The notes under the pieces are model-generated. The model made no database searches, was not told the origin of the DNA, and worked only from the letters and a program-made list of their open reading frames with translations. A DNA stretch of 64,000 nucleotides, taken from FEN-1191 sp964528845. Its GTDB lineage: Bacteria; Pseudomonadota; Gammaproteobacteria; Steroidobacterales; Steroidobacteraceae. The translations under genes and the position numbers were made by a program. Positions 51,269-59,715 of this stretch are shown here, one piece after another. The stretch is taken from the NCBI GenBank assembly GCA_964528845.1, contig CAZGVE010000004.1, positions 62,001 to 126,000 on the forward strand. The letters run 5' to 3'. The stretch's first letter is position 1, and every line of letters begins with the position of its first letter.

Positions 51269-51751
51269 ATGAAGCGGGTTCTGCTGCTACGGCATGCCGA
51301 GGCCAGGGCGGCCCACAGCGACGAGGCGGACTTCGACCGCCCCTTGAGCGAGCGGGGCCGGAGCGCCGCGCATGCGGCCACGGCGCGCCTCGCGACCAGC
51401 CAGTTGCGCATCGACGCCCTGTATGTGAGTCCGGCGCTGCGGACGCGCCAGACCGCACAGATCATCGCGGCGGGACTGGACGCGGCGGAGCGCATACGGC
51501 TCGCGCCGACGCTCTACCCCGGCACTGCGGAGAGCCTGTGGGCCACGCTGCAGCAGCTGGACGAGCAGGTGCACTGCGTGCTGCTGCTCGGCCACAACCC
51601 GGCCTTGAGTGAACTGGCGAGCCAGTGGCGCCTGTGCGCACCGGGCACCGAGCTGCCAACGGCCGGTCTGTGCATGGCCGGATTTCCGGCGGGCATCCGC
51701 TGGAGCAGCTTGCGCCCGGAGCAGGCCAGTCCGCTGGCCCTTCCAGCCTGA
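51269..51751 (+). CDS. SixA-like phosphohistidine phosphatase
   Basis: 160 residues with the RHG phosphatase motif VLLLRHAEAR at the start, ALYVSPALRTRQTAQII and the second catalytic His in LLLGHNPALSEL. SixA removes phosphate from histidine in HPt domains or the nitrogen PTS protein NPr. ATG 51269 directly follows the sufT stop, so it belongs to the suf transcript, although no link to Fe-S assembly is known. It converges on sppA. Confidence 0.88.
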   Translation: MKRVLLLRHAEARAAHSDEADFDRPLSERGRSAAHAATARLATSQLRIDALYVSPALRTRQTAQIIAAGLDAAERIRLAPTLYPGTAESLWATLQQLDEQVHCVLLLGHNPALSELASQWRLCAPGTELPTAGLCMAGFPAGIRWSSLRPEQASPLALPA

Positions 51752-51761
51752 TCCCAAGCCG

Positions 51762-53606
51762 CTACTCGACACCGCAGAAGCAGTAGGCGTAGATCGCATC
51801 TGGTGCGCGCAGCAGCCGCGTCCAGCGCGCCAGCTCGCGATCAAAGGGCTGCCATTGCTGCATCAGGGCTGCGCCGTCCGTGGCGCGCAGCGCACCTGAG
51901 CGCCCGAGCAGGGACAGCGCGCCGTCGCCGACCTGAAGCAGCAGCTGTTGCGTCAGGCTCAGCTCGGGCTCGATGCGCCGCACACCGTAGGAACCGGTGA
52001 GCCCGGCCCGCTTGGCGGCCGCCGCGACCGCGTCGGCATAGCTGCCGAAGCGGTCGATCAGGCCGTTGGTGCGGGCATCGGCTCCGGCCCAAACGCGGCC
52101 CTGCGCAATCGCATCGATCTCCTCGTGGCTCTTGCCGCGCGCGCTTGCGACATGGTCGATGAATTCCCCGTAGACATGATCGACCGTGGACTGCAGCACC
52201 TTGCCAGCCTCCGGCGAGAGCGGGCGGTCCAGCCGCGCGGCGCCCGCCAGCGGCGTGGTCGCAACCCCATCGACGTTGACGCCAAGCCGGGCCAGGGTGC
52301 GGCTGAAGGTGGGCAGCGCTGCGAACACGCCGATCGAGCCGGTGATCGTATTGGCACTGGCGATGATCTCGTCGGCTGGGGTCGCTATGTAGTAGCCACC
52401 GGAGGCCGCCACGTCGCTCATCGAAACCACGACCGGCTTGCCGGCGGCTTTCAACGCCCGCACCTCGCGGTAGATCTGCTCGCTGGCCAGCACGCTGCCA
52501 CCGGGACTGTCCACGCGCAGCACGACCGCCCGTATGTCCTCATCCTGACGAGCGGTGCGCAGCAATGCGGCCGTAGACTCCCCGCCTACCGTACCGGGCG
52601 GCTGCTTGCCGTCCAGCATCTCGCCGCTCGCGATGATGACCCCGATACCGGGTCCCCTGCCGCGCTGCTTGTCCTCGGCGTGGGTGGATCGCAGATAGTC
52701 GGCGACGCCGACCTGGCGAAAGGACTTGGTGGCCGGATCTGCGCCCACCAGATCGATCAGACGCTGCTCGACCTGCGCCGCGGTGCGCAGGTCCGTGACC
52801 AGCCCGTCATCGTGCGCGAGCTTCGCGGTGTCCCCGCCCGCCGCCGTGACCGATGCGGCGTAATCGTCGCTGTAGGCGCGGATCGCCTCGGGCTTGAGAT
52901 GGCGCGCTGCGGCCACAGCGCCGACGTAGCCACCCCACAGTGCGTTCAGGTAGGACTGGCTTTCGAGGCGGTCCTCGGGGGACATGTCCTGGCGCGTGTA
53001 GGTCTCGGCCGCGCTCTTGAACTTGCCGACACGGAACAAGTGCATGTCGACACTGAGCTTGTCGAGCGCGTCCTTGAAGAACAGTCGGTAGCGCGAGTAG
53101 CCGTCAAGCAGCACGAATCCGAACGGATCCAGGTAGAGTTCATCGGCCTGCGCGGCCAGGTAGTACTGGCTCTGCAGGAAATAGGTTCCGCGCGCGATCA
53201 CCCTCTTGCCGCTGCGGCGAAAGTCGGCGACGGCCGCGGCCAGCTCCTCGAGCTTGACCTGGCCGGAGCCCGACATCGCGTCGGTCTCTATCACCAGCAC
53301 CGCGATCCGCGGGTCGGTGGCGGCCGCACGGATCGCGGTCGTCAGGTCCCAGAGCAGTGTCTGCGGCGCGCCCGCGCCCTGCGCCTCGTTGAGCGCGCGC
53401 TCGATCGGCTCGCCGCTGAGCTGCTCGACGATCGCGCCCGATGGGCGTACCACCAGAGCCGCCTTTTCCGGCACGCGCGGCACGCTCTGCCGCAGCGCAC
53501 CGATCACGATCCCGAACAGCGCCAGCAGCAGCAGCAGGTGCAGGAACCGGCGCAGCGTGTCGAGCGCGTGCCAGAGTCCCCGGAGGAATCGACCCAGCGG
53601 CTCCAT
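51762..53606 (-). CDS. sppA: Signal peptide peptidase SppA, 67K type
   Basis: 614 residues. An N-terminal membrane helix (LLLLLALFGIVIGAL) anchors two tandem S49 domains. The catalytic Lys is in LFRVGKFKSAAETYTRQDMSPEDR in the first half and the nucleophile Ser in VSMSDVAASGGYYIATPADEI in the second, as in the E. coli enzyme. It degrades cleaved signal peptides in the membrane on the periplasmic side. It converges on the suf operon end with ten bases between stops. Confidence 0.94.
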   Translation of the reverse strand: MEPLGRFLRGLWHALDTLRRFLHLLLLLALFGIVIGALRQSVPRVPEKAALVVRPSGAIVEQLSGEPIERALNEAQGAGAPQTLLWDLTTAIRAAATDPRIAVLVIETDAMSGSGQVKLEELAAAVADFRRSGKRVIARGTYFLQSQYYLAAQADELYLDPFGFVLLDGYSRYRLFFKDALDKLSVDMHLFRVGKFKSAAETYTRQDMSPEDRLESQSYLNALWGGYVGAVAAARHLKPEAIRAYSDDYAASVTAAGGDTAKLAHDDGLVTDLRTAAQVEQRLIDLVGADPATKSFRQVGVADYLRSTHAEDKQRGRGPGIGVIIASGEMLDGKQPPGTVGGESTAALLRTARQDEDIRAVVLRVDSPGGSVLASEQIYREVRALKAAGKPVVVSMSDVAASGGYYIATPADEIIASANTITGSIGVFAALPTFSRTLARLGVNVDGVATTPLAGAARLDRPLSPEAGKVLQSTVDHVYGEFIDHVASARGKSHEEIDAIAQGRVWAGADARTNGLIDRFGSYADAVAAAAKRAGLTGSYGVRRIEPELSLTQQLLLQVGDGALSLLGRSGALRATDGAALMQQWQPFDRELARWTRLLRAPDAIYAYCFCGVE

Positions 53607-53624
53607 CGGCGAGCGCGGCCGCGG

Positions 53625-53969
53625 CTAGACCTTCTCCTCGATGCGGGCCGCCTTGCCGGTGCGCTCGCGCAGGTAGTACAGCTTGGCGCGCCGCACACTG
53701 CCGCGACGCTTGACCGACACCTCGCTGATGCTCGGGCTATGCGACTGAAACGTGCGCTCGACGCCCTCCCCGTGCGAGACCTTCCGCACGGTAAAGGAAG
53801 AATTGAAGCCGCGGTTGCTGCGAGCGATCACGACTCCCTCATAGGCCTGCACGCGCTCGCGATCGCCTTCGACCACCTTGATCTGGACCACGACCGTATC
53901 GCCGGGCTTGAACTCCGGCAGCTTGCGGGTCATGCGCTCCGCTTCCAGCGTCTGAATGATGTTGCTCAT
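53625..53969 (-). CDS. rplS: Ribosomal protein L19
   Basis: 114 residues from ATG 53967-53969, which follows GAGGAAG and matches the usual start MSNIIQTLEAE; a GTG at 53987 would add six unlikely residues. Conserved blocks are FKPGDTVVVQIKVVEGDRERVQAYEGVVIARSNRG and SVKRRGSVRRAKLYYLRERTGKAARI. L19 lies at the 30S-50S interface. It is last in rpsP-rimM-trmD-rplS. Confidence 0.97.
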   Translation of the reverse strand: MSNIIQTLEAERMTRKLPEFKPGDTVVVQIKVVEGDRERVQAYEGVVIARSNRGFNSSFTVRKVSHGEGVERTFQSHSPSISEVSVKRRGSVRRAKLYYLRERTGKAARIEEKV

Positions 53970-53983
53970 AGTGTCTTCCTCGT

Positions 53984-54736
53984 TCACCGTGGCGCGCGCA
54001 ATGCGCGCTCCGTTAAGAATTCCTCCAGCAGCGCCCGCCGCGCGGAATCGAGCGGCGTGCGGTCGATCAACTCCGGCCGCCGCAGCCAGGTGCGCCCGAG
54101 GCTCTGCTTGAGCCGCCAGCGCGCGATGGCGGCATGGTCCCCGGAGCTGAGCACCGCGGGCACTTCCAGGTCCGCATACACCTCAGGCCGGGTGTAGTGG
54201 GGCCAGTCGAGCAGTCCCTGCGCAAAGGACTCCTCGGCCGCTGAGCGTGCGTCCCCGAGCGCACCCGGGAGCAGCCGCGCCAGCGCGTCGATCAGCGCCA
54301 GCGCCGGCAACTCACCCCCCGAGAGCACATAATCACCGATCGACAGCTCCAGGTCGATCGCCAGCTGCAGTACTCGCTCGTCGATCCCCTCGTAGCGGCC
54401 AGCCACCAGCAGCAGCCCCGGGGCGCGCGCAAGCTCGACCACGCGCGCCTGCGTCAGCGGCTGACCCTGCGCCGACAGGGCAATGCGCAGCGCACCGGCC
54501 GGCAATCTTTGCTGCGCGGCAGCAATTGCGGCGCAGAGCGGCTCCGGCTTCAGCACCATCCCGGGCCCACCGCCATACGGTCGATCGTCGACCGTGTGGT
54601 GCGCGTCCGTCGTATGCGCGCGCGGATCTTCGGTCCCGACCTGCAGCAGACCGCGCTCGATCGCGCGCCCGAGCACGCCGTGGCGCAGCGCGTCGGCGAT
54701 CATGGCCGGGAACAGCGTGACGACCTCGACCCTCAC
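53984..54736 (-). CDS. trmD: tRNA (guanine-N1)-methyltransferase TrmD
   Basis: 250 residues from GTG 54734-54736. SPOUT knot motifs: VEVVTLFPAMIADAL, RPYGGGPGMVLKPEPLC, LLLVAGRYEGIDERVL and SIGDYVLSGGELPALALIDALARLLPG. It methylates G37 next to the anticodon, preventing frameshifts. It follows rimM by 22 bases. Confidence 0.96.
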   Translation of the reverse strand: MRVEVVTLFPAMIADALRHGVLGRAIERGLLQVGTEDPRAHTTDAHHTVDDRPYGGGPGMVLKPEPLCAAIAAAQQRLPAGALRIALSAQGQPLTQARVVELARAPGLLLVAGRYEGIDERVLQLAIDLELSIGDYVLSGGELPALALIDALARLLPGALGDARSAAEESFAQGLLDWPHYTRPEVYADLEVPAVLSSGDHAAIARWRLKQSLGRTWLRRPELIDRTPLDSARRALLEEFLTERALRAPR

Positions 54737-54758
54737 ACTGCCCTCGCCTGCCGGCCCT

Positions 54759-55271
54759 TTAGAAATCCGCCGGCCAATCCACCGCTATCTCGCGCCGTGC
54801 CAGATCCACGCGCCTGAGATGGGGCGGCAACGCCGGCACCGCATATTCGCGCTCGCCGCGCACGATCATCACCGCGCCGGCCGGCGCCTCCAGAAAGTAC
54901 TGCACCGTACCGAGCTCGACGCCCTCGCCGTTGCGAACCGTGCAGCCGACCAGATCCTCGCGGAAATACTCCCGTTCGCCGGCAGCGGGCAGTGCCGCAC
55001 GCCCAACCAGGATCTCCCAGCCGCACAGCCGCTGCGCCGCGTCGCGGTCCGTGATCCCCTCCAGCTCCACCCGCAGCGACTGCCCGTCGCTCTGCGCGTG
55101 GACCACCCGACGCGTCTCGGAGGTATCTGCAGCGCCAGCCGCGGGATCCCGCAGCTGCCATCGTTCGTGCTGCAGCAATGCGGCAGGCGGATCCGTATAG
55201 GAGTACACCTTCAGCCACCCGCGCACGCCGTGCGGCGCGAGGATGCGGCCGAGGACCAGCGAGCCGTTCAG
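54759..55271 (-). CDS. rimM: Ribosome maturation factor RimM (apparent CTG start)
   Basis: 170 residues if translation starts at CTG 55269-55271, which overlaps the rpsP stop as CTGA. The conserved RimM N-terminus VLGRILAPHGVRGWLKVYSYT is fully encoded, but no ATG, GTG or TTG precedes it in frame; the first usual start (GTG 55226) would cut off this motif. A second CTG at 55259 is also possible. Later features are GITDRDAAQRLCGWEILV, EREYFREDLVGC and the C-terminal RREIAVDWPADF. RimM helps fold the 30S head and binds S19. Confidence 0.85.
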   Translation of the reverse strand: MNGSLVLGRILAPHGVRGWLKVYSYTDPPAALLQHERWQLRDPAAGAADTSETRRVVHAQSDGQSLRVELEGITDRDAAQRLCGWEILVGRAALPAAGEREYFREDLVGCTVRNGEGVELGTVQYFLEAPAGAVMIVRGEREYAVPALPPHLRRVDLARREIAVDWPADF

Positions 55272-55537
55272 GCGGCTGCGGCCGGCGGCACTGCTTCCTT
55301 GCGGTAGCCGGCCACCAGCGAGCGCACCCGGTCGGACTCCTTGGCCCCGACGCGCAGCCAGTGATCGATACGCTCCAGGTCGAGCTTGAGGCGCGTGTCC
55401 TTGCCTCGCGCGACCGGGTTGAAGTAGCCGACCAGCTCGAGGCTCGAGCCTCCCTGGCGCTTGCGGCTGTCGGTGACCACGACGTGGTAGAACGGCTGGT
55501 TCTTGGCGCCGCGGCGCGTCAATCGGATTGTGACCAT
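55268..55537 (-). CDS. rpsP: Ribosomal protein S16
   Basis: 89 residues. MVTIRLTRRGAKNQPFYHVVVTDSRKRQGG and the block LELVGYFNPVARGKDTRLKLDLERIDHWLRVGAKESDRV are typical of S16. First gene of the operon; its promoter has a TAGAAT box and a G+C-rich discriminator. Confidence 0.97.
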   Translation of the reverse strand: MVTIRLTRRGAKNQPFYHVVVTDSRKRQGGSSLELVGYFNPVARGKDTRLKLDLERIDHWLRVGAKESDRVRSLVAGYRKEAVPPAAAA

Positions 55538-55587
55538 AAGCGACTATTCAGCCCAGGGAACGAGGAGGTCCCCAAAAAAGAGCGCGG

Positions 55588-55616
55588 ATTCTACGCAAAT
55601 TGTCCGGTGGAATAAA
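55588..55616 (-). promoter_or_regulatory. rpsP operon promoter
   Basis: On the minus strand TTTATT (55611-55616) and TAGAAT (55588-55593) are 17 bases apart. The -10 is followed by CCGCGC, a G+C-rich discriminator expected of stringently controlled ribosomal promoters. The leader to the rpsP ATG is about 44 bases. Confidence 0.55.
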
Positions 55617-55645
55617 GGCGTCGACCGGACTGGCGGATCCGAGCC

Positions 55646-55661
55646 GGGCGCTTCAGCGCCC
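55646..55661 (-). terminator. Hairpin at the ffh stop codon
   Basis: GGGCGC-TGAA-GCGCCC on the minus strand forms a six-pair stem whose loop is the TGA stop of ffh (55653-55655) plus one base. A G+C-rich run adjoins it. There is no U-tract within ten bases, so termination would be weak or factor-dependent. Confidence 0.35.
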
Positions 55662-57017
55662 CCGGGGGACCCCGGGGGGTAGCCCGCCGCGCAGGCCGGC
55701 CATCATGCGTGCGATCTTGCCGCCTTTCATGCTCTTCATGAGCTTCTGCATCTCGAGGAACTGCTTGAGCAGCCGGTTGACGTCCTGCACCTGCACGCCG
55801 GCGCCCGCCGCGATCCGGCGGCGCCTCGAACCGTTGATGATCTGGGAGTTCACCCGCTCGCCACGGGTCATCGAATCGATGATCGCGATCTGGCGCCTGA
55901 GTTCTCGGTCTGCGACGTCGGGCGGCATCGCGCTGCGCCCGGCGAGCTGGGTCGGCAGCTTGTCCATGACGGCGCTGAGGCCGCCGAGCTTGCGCACCTG
56001 CTCGAGCTGCCCGCGCAGGTCCGCGAGGCTGAAGCTCTTGCCGGACACCAGCTTGCGGGCGAGCCGGTCGGCTTCCTCGCCGTCGACCTTGCGCTGCACC
56101 TCCTCGACCAGCGCGACCACGTCGCCCATGCCAAGGATGCGCGTGGCCATGCGTTCCGGATCAAAGGCCTGCAGCGCCTCGAGCTTCTCGCCCATGCCGA
56201 GAAACAGGATCGGCTTGCCGGTCACGTAGCGGACCGACAGTGCGGCACCACCTCTGGCGTCGCCATCCGCCTTGGTCAGGATCGTCCCGGTCAGTTCCAG
56301 CGCGGCACCGAACGCACGCGCGGCATTCAACGCGTCCTGCCCGGCCATCGCATCGACGACGAACAGGCGCTGGTGCGTGCCGATGGCGCGATCGATCGAT
56401 TGCAGCTCGGCCATCAGTTCCGCATCGATCGCCAGCCGCCCGGCGGTATCGACGATCAGGGTGTCATAAACGCCGCGTCGCGCCGCCTCGAGCGCCGCGG
56501 CCGCGATCGCGACCGGATCCTCACCCGCGCTGCTGGCAAAAAAATCCGTGCCGGTGGCGTGCGCGAGCCGCTCGAGCTGCAGGATCGCACCGGGGCGGCG
56601 CACGTCGGTGCTCACCAGCAGCACCCGCCGGCCATGCTGGCTCTTGAGCCACAGGGCGAGCTTCCCGGCCGTCGTGGTCTTGCCGGCGCCCTGCAGGCCT
56701 GCGAGCAATACGACCTGGGGCGGCTGGACATTCAGCGGCAGGGTCACGGGCGTGCCGCCCAGCAGCGCGACCAGCTCACGGTGCAGGATGCCAATGAAGG
56801 CCTGGCCGGGGGTCAGGCTCGTGGCCACCTCGGCCCCGAGTCCCAGCTCCTTGACGCTGTCGATGAAGCTCCGGACGACCGGCAGTGCGACGTCGGCCTC
56901 GAGCAGCGCCATGCGCACTTCACGCAGCGTGTCGGCGATGTTCTCTTCGGTCACGCGCCCACGGCCGCGCAGTGCCTGCACCGTGGCCGCCAGCCGTGTG
57001 GTCAGTTGATCGAACAT
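55653..57017 (-). CDS. ffh: Signal recognition particle protein Ffh
   Basis: 454 residues from ATG 57015-57017. N domain, then SRP GTPase: G1 GLQGAGKTTTAGKLA, VSTDVRRPGAILQL, G3 DTAGRL, G4 TKADGDARGGAALS, and a Met-rich M domain (FLEMQKLMKSMKGGKIARMMAGL). It binds 4.5S RNA and nascent signal sequences. It is divergent from the corC-like gene, with 66 bases between the starts. Confidence 0.96.
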   Translation of the reverse strand: MFDQLTTRLAATVQALRGRGRVTEENIADTLREVRMALLEADVALPVVRSFIDSVKELGLGAEVATSLTPGQAFIGILHRELVALLGGTPVTLPLNVQPPQVVLLAGLQGAGKTTTAGKLALWLKSQHGRRVLLVSTDVRRPGAILQLERLAHATGTDFFASSAGEDPVAIAAAALEAARRGVYDTLIVDTAGRLAIDAELMAELQSIDRAIGTHQRLFVVDAMAGQDALNAARAFGAALELTGTILTKADGDARGGAALSVRYVTGKPILFLGMGEKLEALQAFDPERMATRILGMGDVVALVEEVQRKVDGEEADRLARKLVSGKSFSLADLRGQLEQVRKLGGLSAVMDKLPTQLAGRSAMPPDVADRELRRQIAIIDSMTRGERVNSQIINGSRRRRIAAGAGVQVQDVNRLLKQFLEMQKLMKSMKGGKIARMMAGLRGGLPPGVPRGR

Positions 57018-57083
57018 CGTCCTCGTGGGGCCTGTAGCAGGCCGGCCTGTACTGCTGCCCGAGTACCGATTATAAGAGACTTC

Positions 57084-58373
57084 GTGTACCACGCGCCGTC
57101 GATCGTGCTGATCCTGGTCCTGCTCGCGCTGCTGCTCGTGATCGCGTTCTCGGCCGGCACCGAAGTGGCGATGCTCTCGATCAACCGCTATCGCCTGCGT
57201 CACCGCGTGGGCACCGGCGAGGGACCGGCACGACTGCTCGAACGGCTGCTGGCGCAGCCGAACCGCTGGCTCGGCGCGAACCTCGTGATCCAGGAACTCG
57301 CCAGCGTCGCCGCCTCGACCGTGGCGATCCTGCTGGCCCAGCGCAGCGGCGAGCGCCTGGCGGTACCGCTCACGATGGTGCTGCTGGCCGTCGTGATGAT
57401 CGTATTCTGCGAGCTCACCCCGAAGATCTTCGCCGCGGTGCACGCCGAGGGCGTGGCGCTGCGGGCCGCGTACGTCTACCGCGTGCTGCTGTGGCTTACC
57501 GCCCCGCTGGTATGGGTCACGAGTCACATCGCACAGGGCTTCCTGCGCCTGATCGGGGTCACGCGCGCGGCCGAGGCCAGCCACGCTCTGTCTACGGACG
57601 AACTGCGTACCGTGGTCGCGGAGGCCAGCGCGCTGGTGCCGCAGCGCCACCGCCAGATGCTGCTTTCGATCCTGGATCTCGAGCGCATGAGCGTCAATGA
57701 CATCATGATTCCGCGGCAGGAGATCGCGGCCATCGATATCGCCGAGAGTTGGGAGGACATCCTCGAGCGCCTGCGCCAGACCCCGCATTCACGCCTGCCG
57801 CTCTATGATGGCGAGCTGGACGATCTGGTGGGCATCCTGCACATGAAGCGCATCGCCCAGGAGCTGGTGCGCGGCAGCCTCACGCGCGAGCGCGTGCTCG
57901 AACTCGCCCAGGCGAGCGAACCCTACTTCGTCCCCGAAGGCACCACCCTCACGCAGCAGCTCGCGCAATTCCAGCGCACCCGGCGCCGCCTCGCGTTCGT
58001 GGTCGACGAATACGGCGACATCGCCGGACTGGTGACTCTGGAGGATATCCTCGAGGAAATCGTAGGCGAGTTCACGAGCGACCCGGCGACCTTCACCCAC
58101 AAGGACGCCCACCAGGACGCGGCCGGCAACTGGCTCGTGAACGCGAGCGCGACCATTCGCGCACTGAACCGCTCGCTCGGCTGGCAGCTGCCCGCGCTCG
58201 GCCCGCGCACGCTCAATGGCCTGCTGCTCGAAAAGCTCGAGACCATTCCGGCGCCGGGCACGGCATTGCGCATCGGGGACTATGACTTCGAGATCCTGCA
58301 GATCGCCGACAATGCGATCCGCACCGTGCGGGTACGCCGCACTCCGGCAATGGCTACGCTGCCGGCGGCGTGA
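57084..58373 (+). CDS. HlyC/CorC family membrane protein (DUF21-CBS-CorC_HlyC)
   Basis: 429 residues from GTG 57084. The N-terminal DUF21 region has three to four membrane helices (IVLILVLLALLLVIAFSAGTEVAML, LLAVVMIVFCELTPKIFAAVHAE). Two CBS motifs follow (VNDIMIPRQEIAAIDI, FVVDEYGDIAGLVTLEDILEEIVGEF) and a C-terminal transporter-associated domain (RALNRSLGWQLP). The family is linked to magnesium/cobalt export. A TATAAG box at 57071-57076 would start transcription almost at the GTG. It overlaps the 3' end of radA by 20 bases. Confidence 0.88.
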   Translation: MYHAPSIVLILVLLALLLVIAFSAGTEVAMLSINRYRLRHRVGTGEGPARLLERLLAQPNRWLGANLVIQELASVAASTVAILLAQRSGERLAVPLTMVLLAVVMIVFCELTPKIFAAVHAEGVALRAAYVYRVLLWLTAPLVWVTSHIAQGFLRLIGVTRAAEASHALSTDELRTVVAEASALVPQRHRQMLLSILDLERMSVNDIMIPRQEIAAIDIAESWEDILERLRQTPHSRLPLYDGELDDLVGILHMKRIAQELVRGSLTRERVLELAQASEPYFVPEGTTLTQQLAQFQRTRRRLAFVVDEYGDIAGLVTLEDILEEIVGEFTSDPATFTHKDAHQDAAGNWLVNASATIRALNRSLGWQLPALGPRTLNGLLLEKLETIPAPGTALRIGDYDFEILQIADNAIRTVRVRRTPAMATLPAA

Positions 58374-59715
58374 AGGCCGCGGCCAGCGCCTCGGTCAGAT
58401 TGGCCACACCATGCAGCGCGAGCCCCGGCACGGGCGTGCGCGGCACGTTCTCGCGCGCCAGGATCACGCTCGCGAATCCGAGTTTGGCGAGTTCCCGCAG
58501 CCGTTCCTCCCCGTGAGGCACCGGCCGCACCTCGCCGGTGAGGCCAAGTTCTCCGAACGCTACCAGCGCAGCCGGGAGGGCCCGTGCGCGCAGGCTCGAA
58601 GCCAGAGCCAGCGCTACCGGCAGGTCGGTAGCGGTCTCCGCGATCTCGATGCCGCCTACGAGGTTCACGAACACGTCATAGTCGGAGAGCGGCAACTCCG
58701 CATGACGGCTCAGGATCGCCAGCAGCATCGACAAGCGGTTGGCGTCGACCCCCTGTGCGACCCGGCGCGGCGCGCCGAAGCGACAGCGGTCCACGAGCGC
58801 CTGTACTTCCAGCAGCAGCGGTCGTCCACCATTGCGTGCGACCATCACGATGCTTCCCGGTACCGGTTCCGGATGGCGCGACAGGAACATCGCCGAGGGG
58901 TTCCTGACCTCCCGCAAACCGGACTCGCCCATCGCAAAGAAGCCCAGCTCATTGACTGGTCCATAGCGGTTCTTCGTCGCCCGCAGCAGCCGGTAGCGAC
59001 TACCCGCATCGCTCTCGAAATAGAGCACGGTATCCACCAGGTGCTCGAGCAGCTTCGGGCCCGCAATTCCTCCATCCTTGGTCACGTGGCCGACGATGAT
59101 GACGGCCGCGCCGCTGCCCTTCGCATGGCGTACCAGCGCCGCTGTGCATTCCCGCAGCTGCACCAGCGAGCCGGCACCGGACTCCACCTGCGCATGCTGC
59201 ATCGTCTGGATCGAATCGATCAGCAGCAGGACCGGCGGGGCCTCACGGGCGAGCTGCAGGATCGCGTCCAGTGAGTTGTCGGCGACGAGCACGAGCTTTG
59301 GACCCGTAAGCCGCAGGCGCTGCGAGCGCAGAGCGATCTGCGCCACGGACTCCTCGCCGCTCGCATACAAGACGGGTTGCGAGCTCGCTACGGCCGCCGC
59401 CAGCTGCAGCAGCAGGGTGGACTTGCCGATACCCGGCTCGCCACCGAGCAATGTCACTGAGCCAGGCACCAGCCCGCCGCCGAATACGCGATCGAGCTCC
59501 CCGAGGCCGAGCGCCAGTCGTGGCAGGGACGCAACGCCGTGATGCGCACCTTCGAGACTGGTGCCGTGGGCTGGTGCGGCGCTGGTTGGCTCGCCGGCGA
59601 CCCCGCTGGCACGCTCCAGGGCATCCCATTCCCGACACTGCGGACACTGCCCCTGCCACTTGAGCGCTTCGGCGCCACAGGCACGACAGACGAACGGTGC
59701 GGCCGTACGTGCCAT
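58354..59715 (-). CDS. radA: DNA repair protein RadA (Sms)
   Basis: 453 residues from ATG 59713-59715. It has a four-cysteine zinc finger (CRACGAEALKWQGQCPQC), Walker A GGEPGIGKST, LLIDSIQ, the RadA motif KNRYGPVNE and a C-terminal Lon-like domain (DYDVFVNLVGGIEIAETATDLPVALALASS). RadA drives branch migration in recombination. An upstream in-frame extension to 59799 has no family support. Confidence 0.95.
   Translation of the reverse strand: MARTAAPFVCRACGAEALKWQGQCPQCREWDALERASGVAGEPTSAAPAHGTSLEGAHHGVASLPRLALGLGELDRVFGGGLVPGSVTLLGGEPGIGKSTLLLQLAAAVASSQPVLYASGEESVAQIALRSQRLRLTGPKLVLVADNSLDAILQLAREAPPVLLLIDSIQTMQHAQVESGAGSLVQLRECTAALVRHAKGSGAAVIIVGHVTKDGGIAGPKLLEHLVDTVLYFESDAGSRYRLLRATKNRYGPVNELGFFAMGESGLREVRNPSAMFLSRHPEPVPGSIVMVARNGGRPLLLEVQALVDRCRFGAPRRVAQGVDANRLSMLLAILSRHAELPLSDYDVFVNLVGGIEIAETATDLPVALALASSLRARALPAALVAFGELGLTGEVRPVPHGEERLRELAKLGFASVILARENVPRTPVPGLALHGVANLTEALAAAFTPPAA

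Noticed and set aside
53970..53987. GTG start of rplS six residues upstream
   Set aside because: It would overlap the trmD stop, and L19 proteins start at MSNII, which has its own ribosome site.
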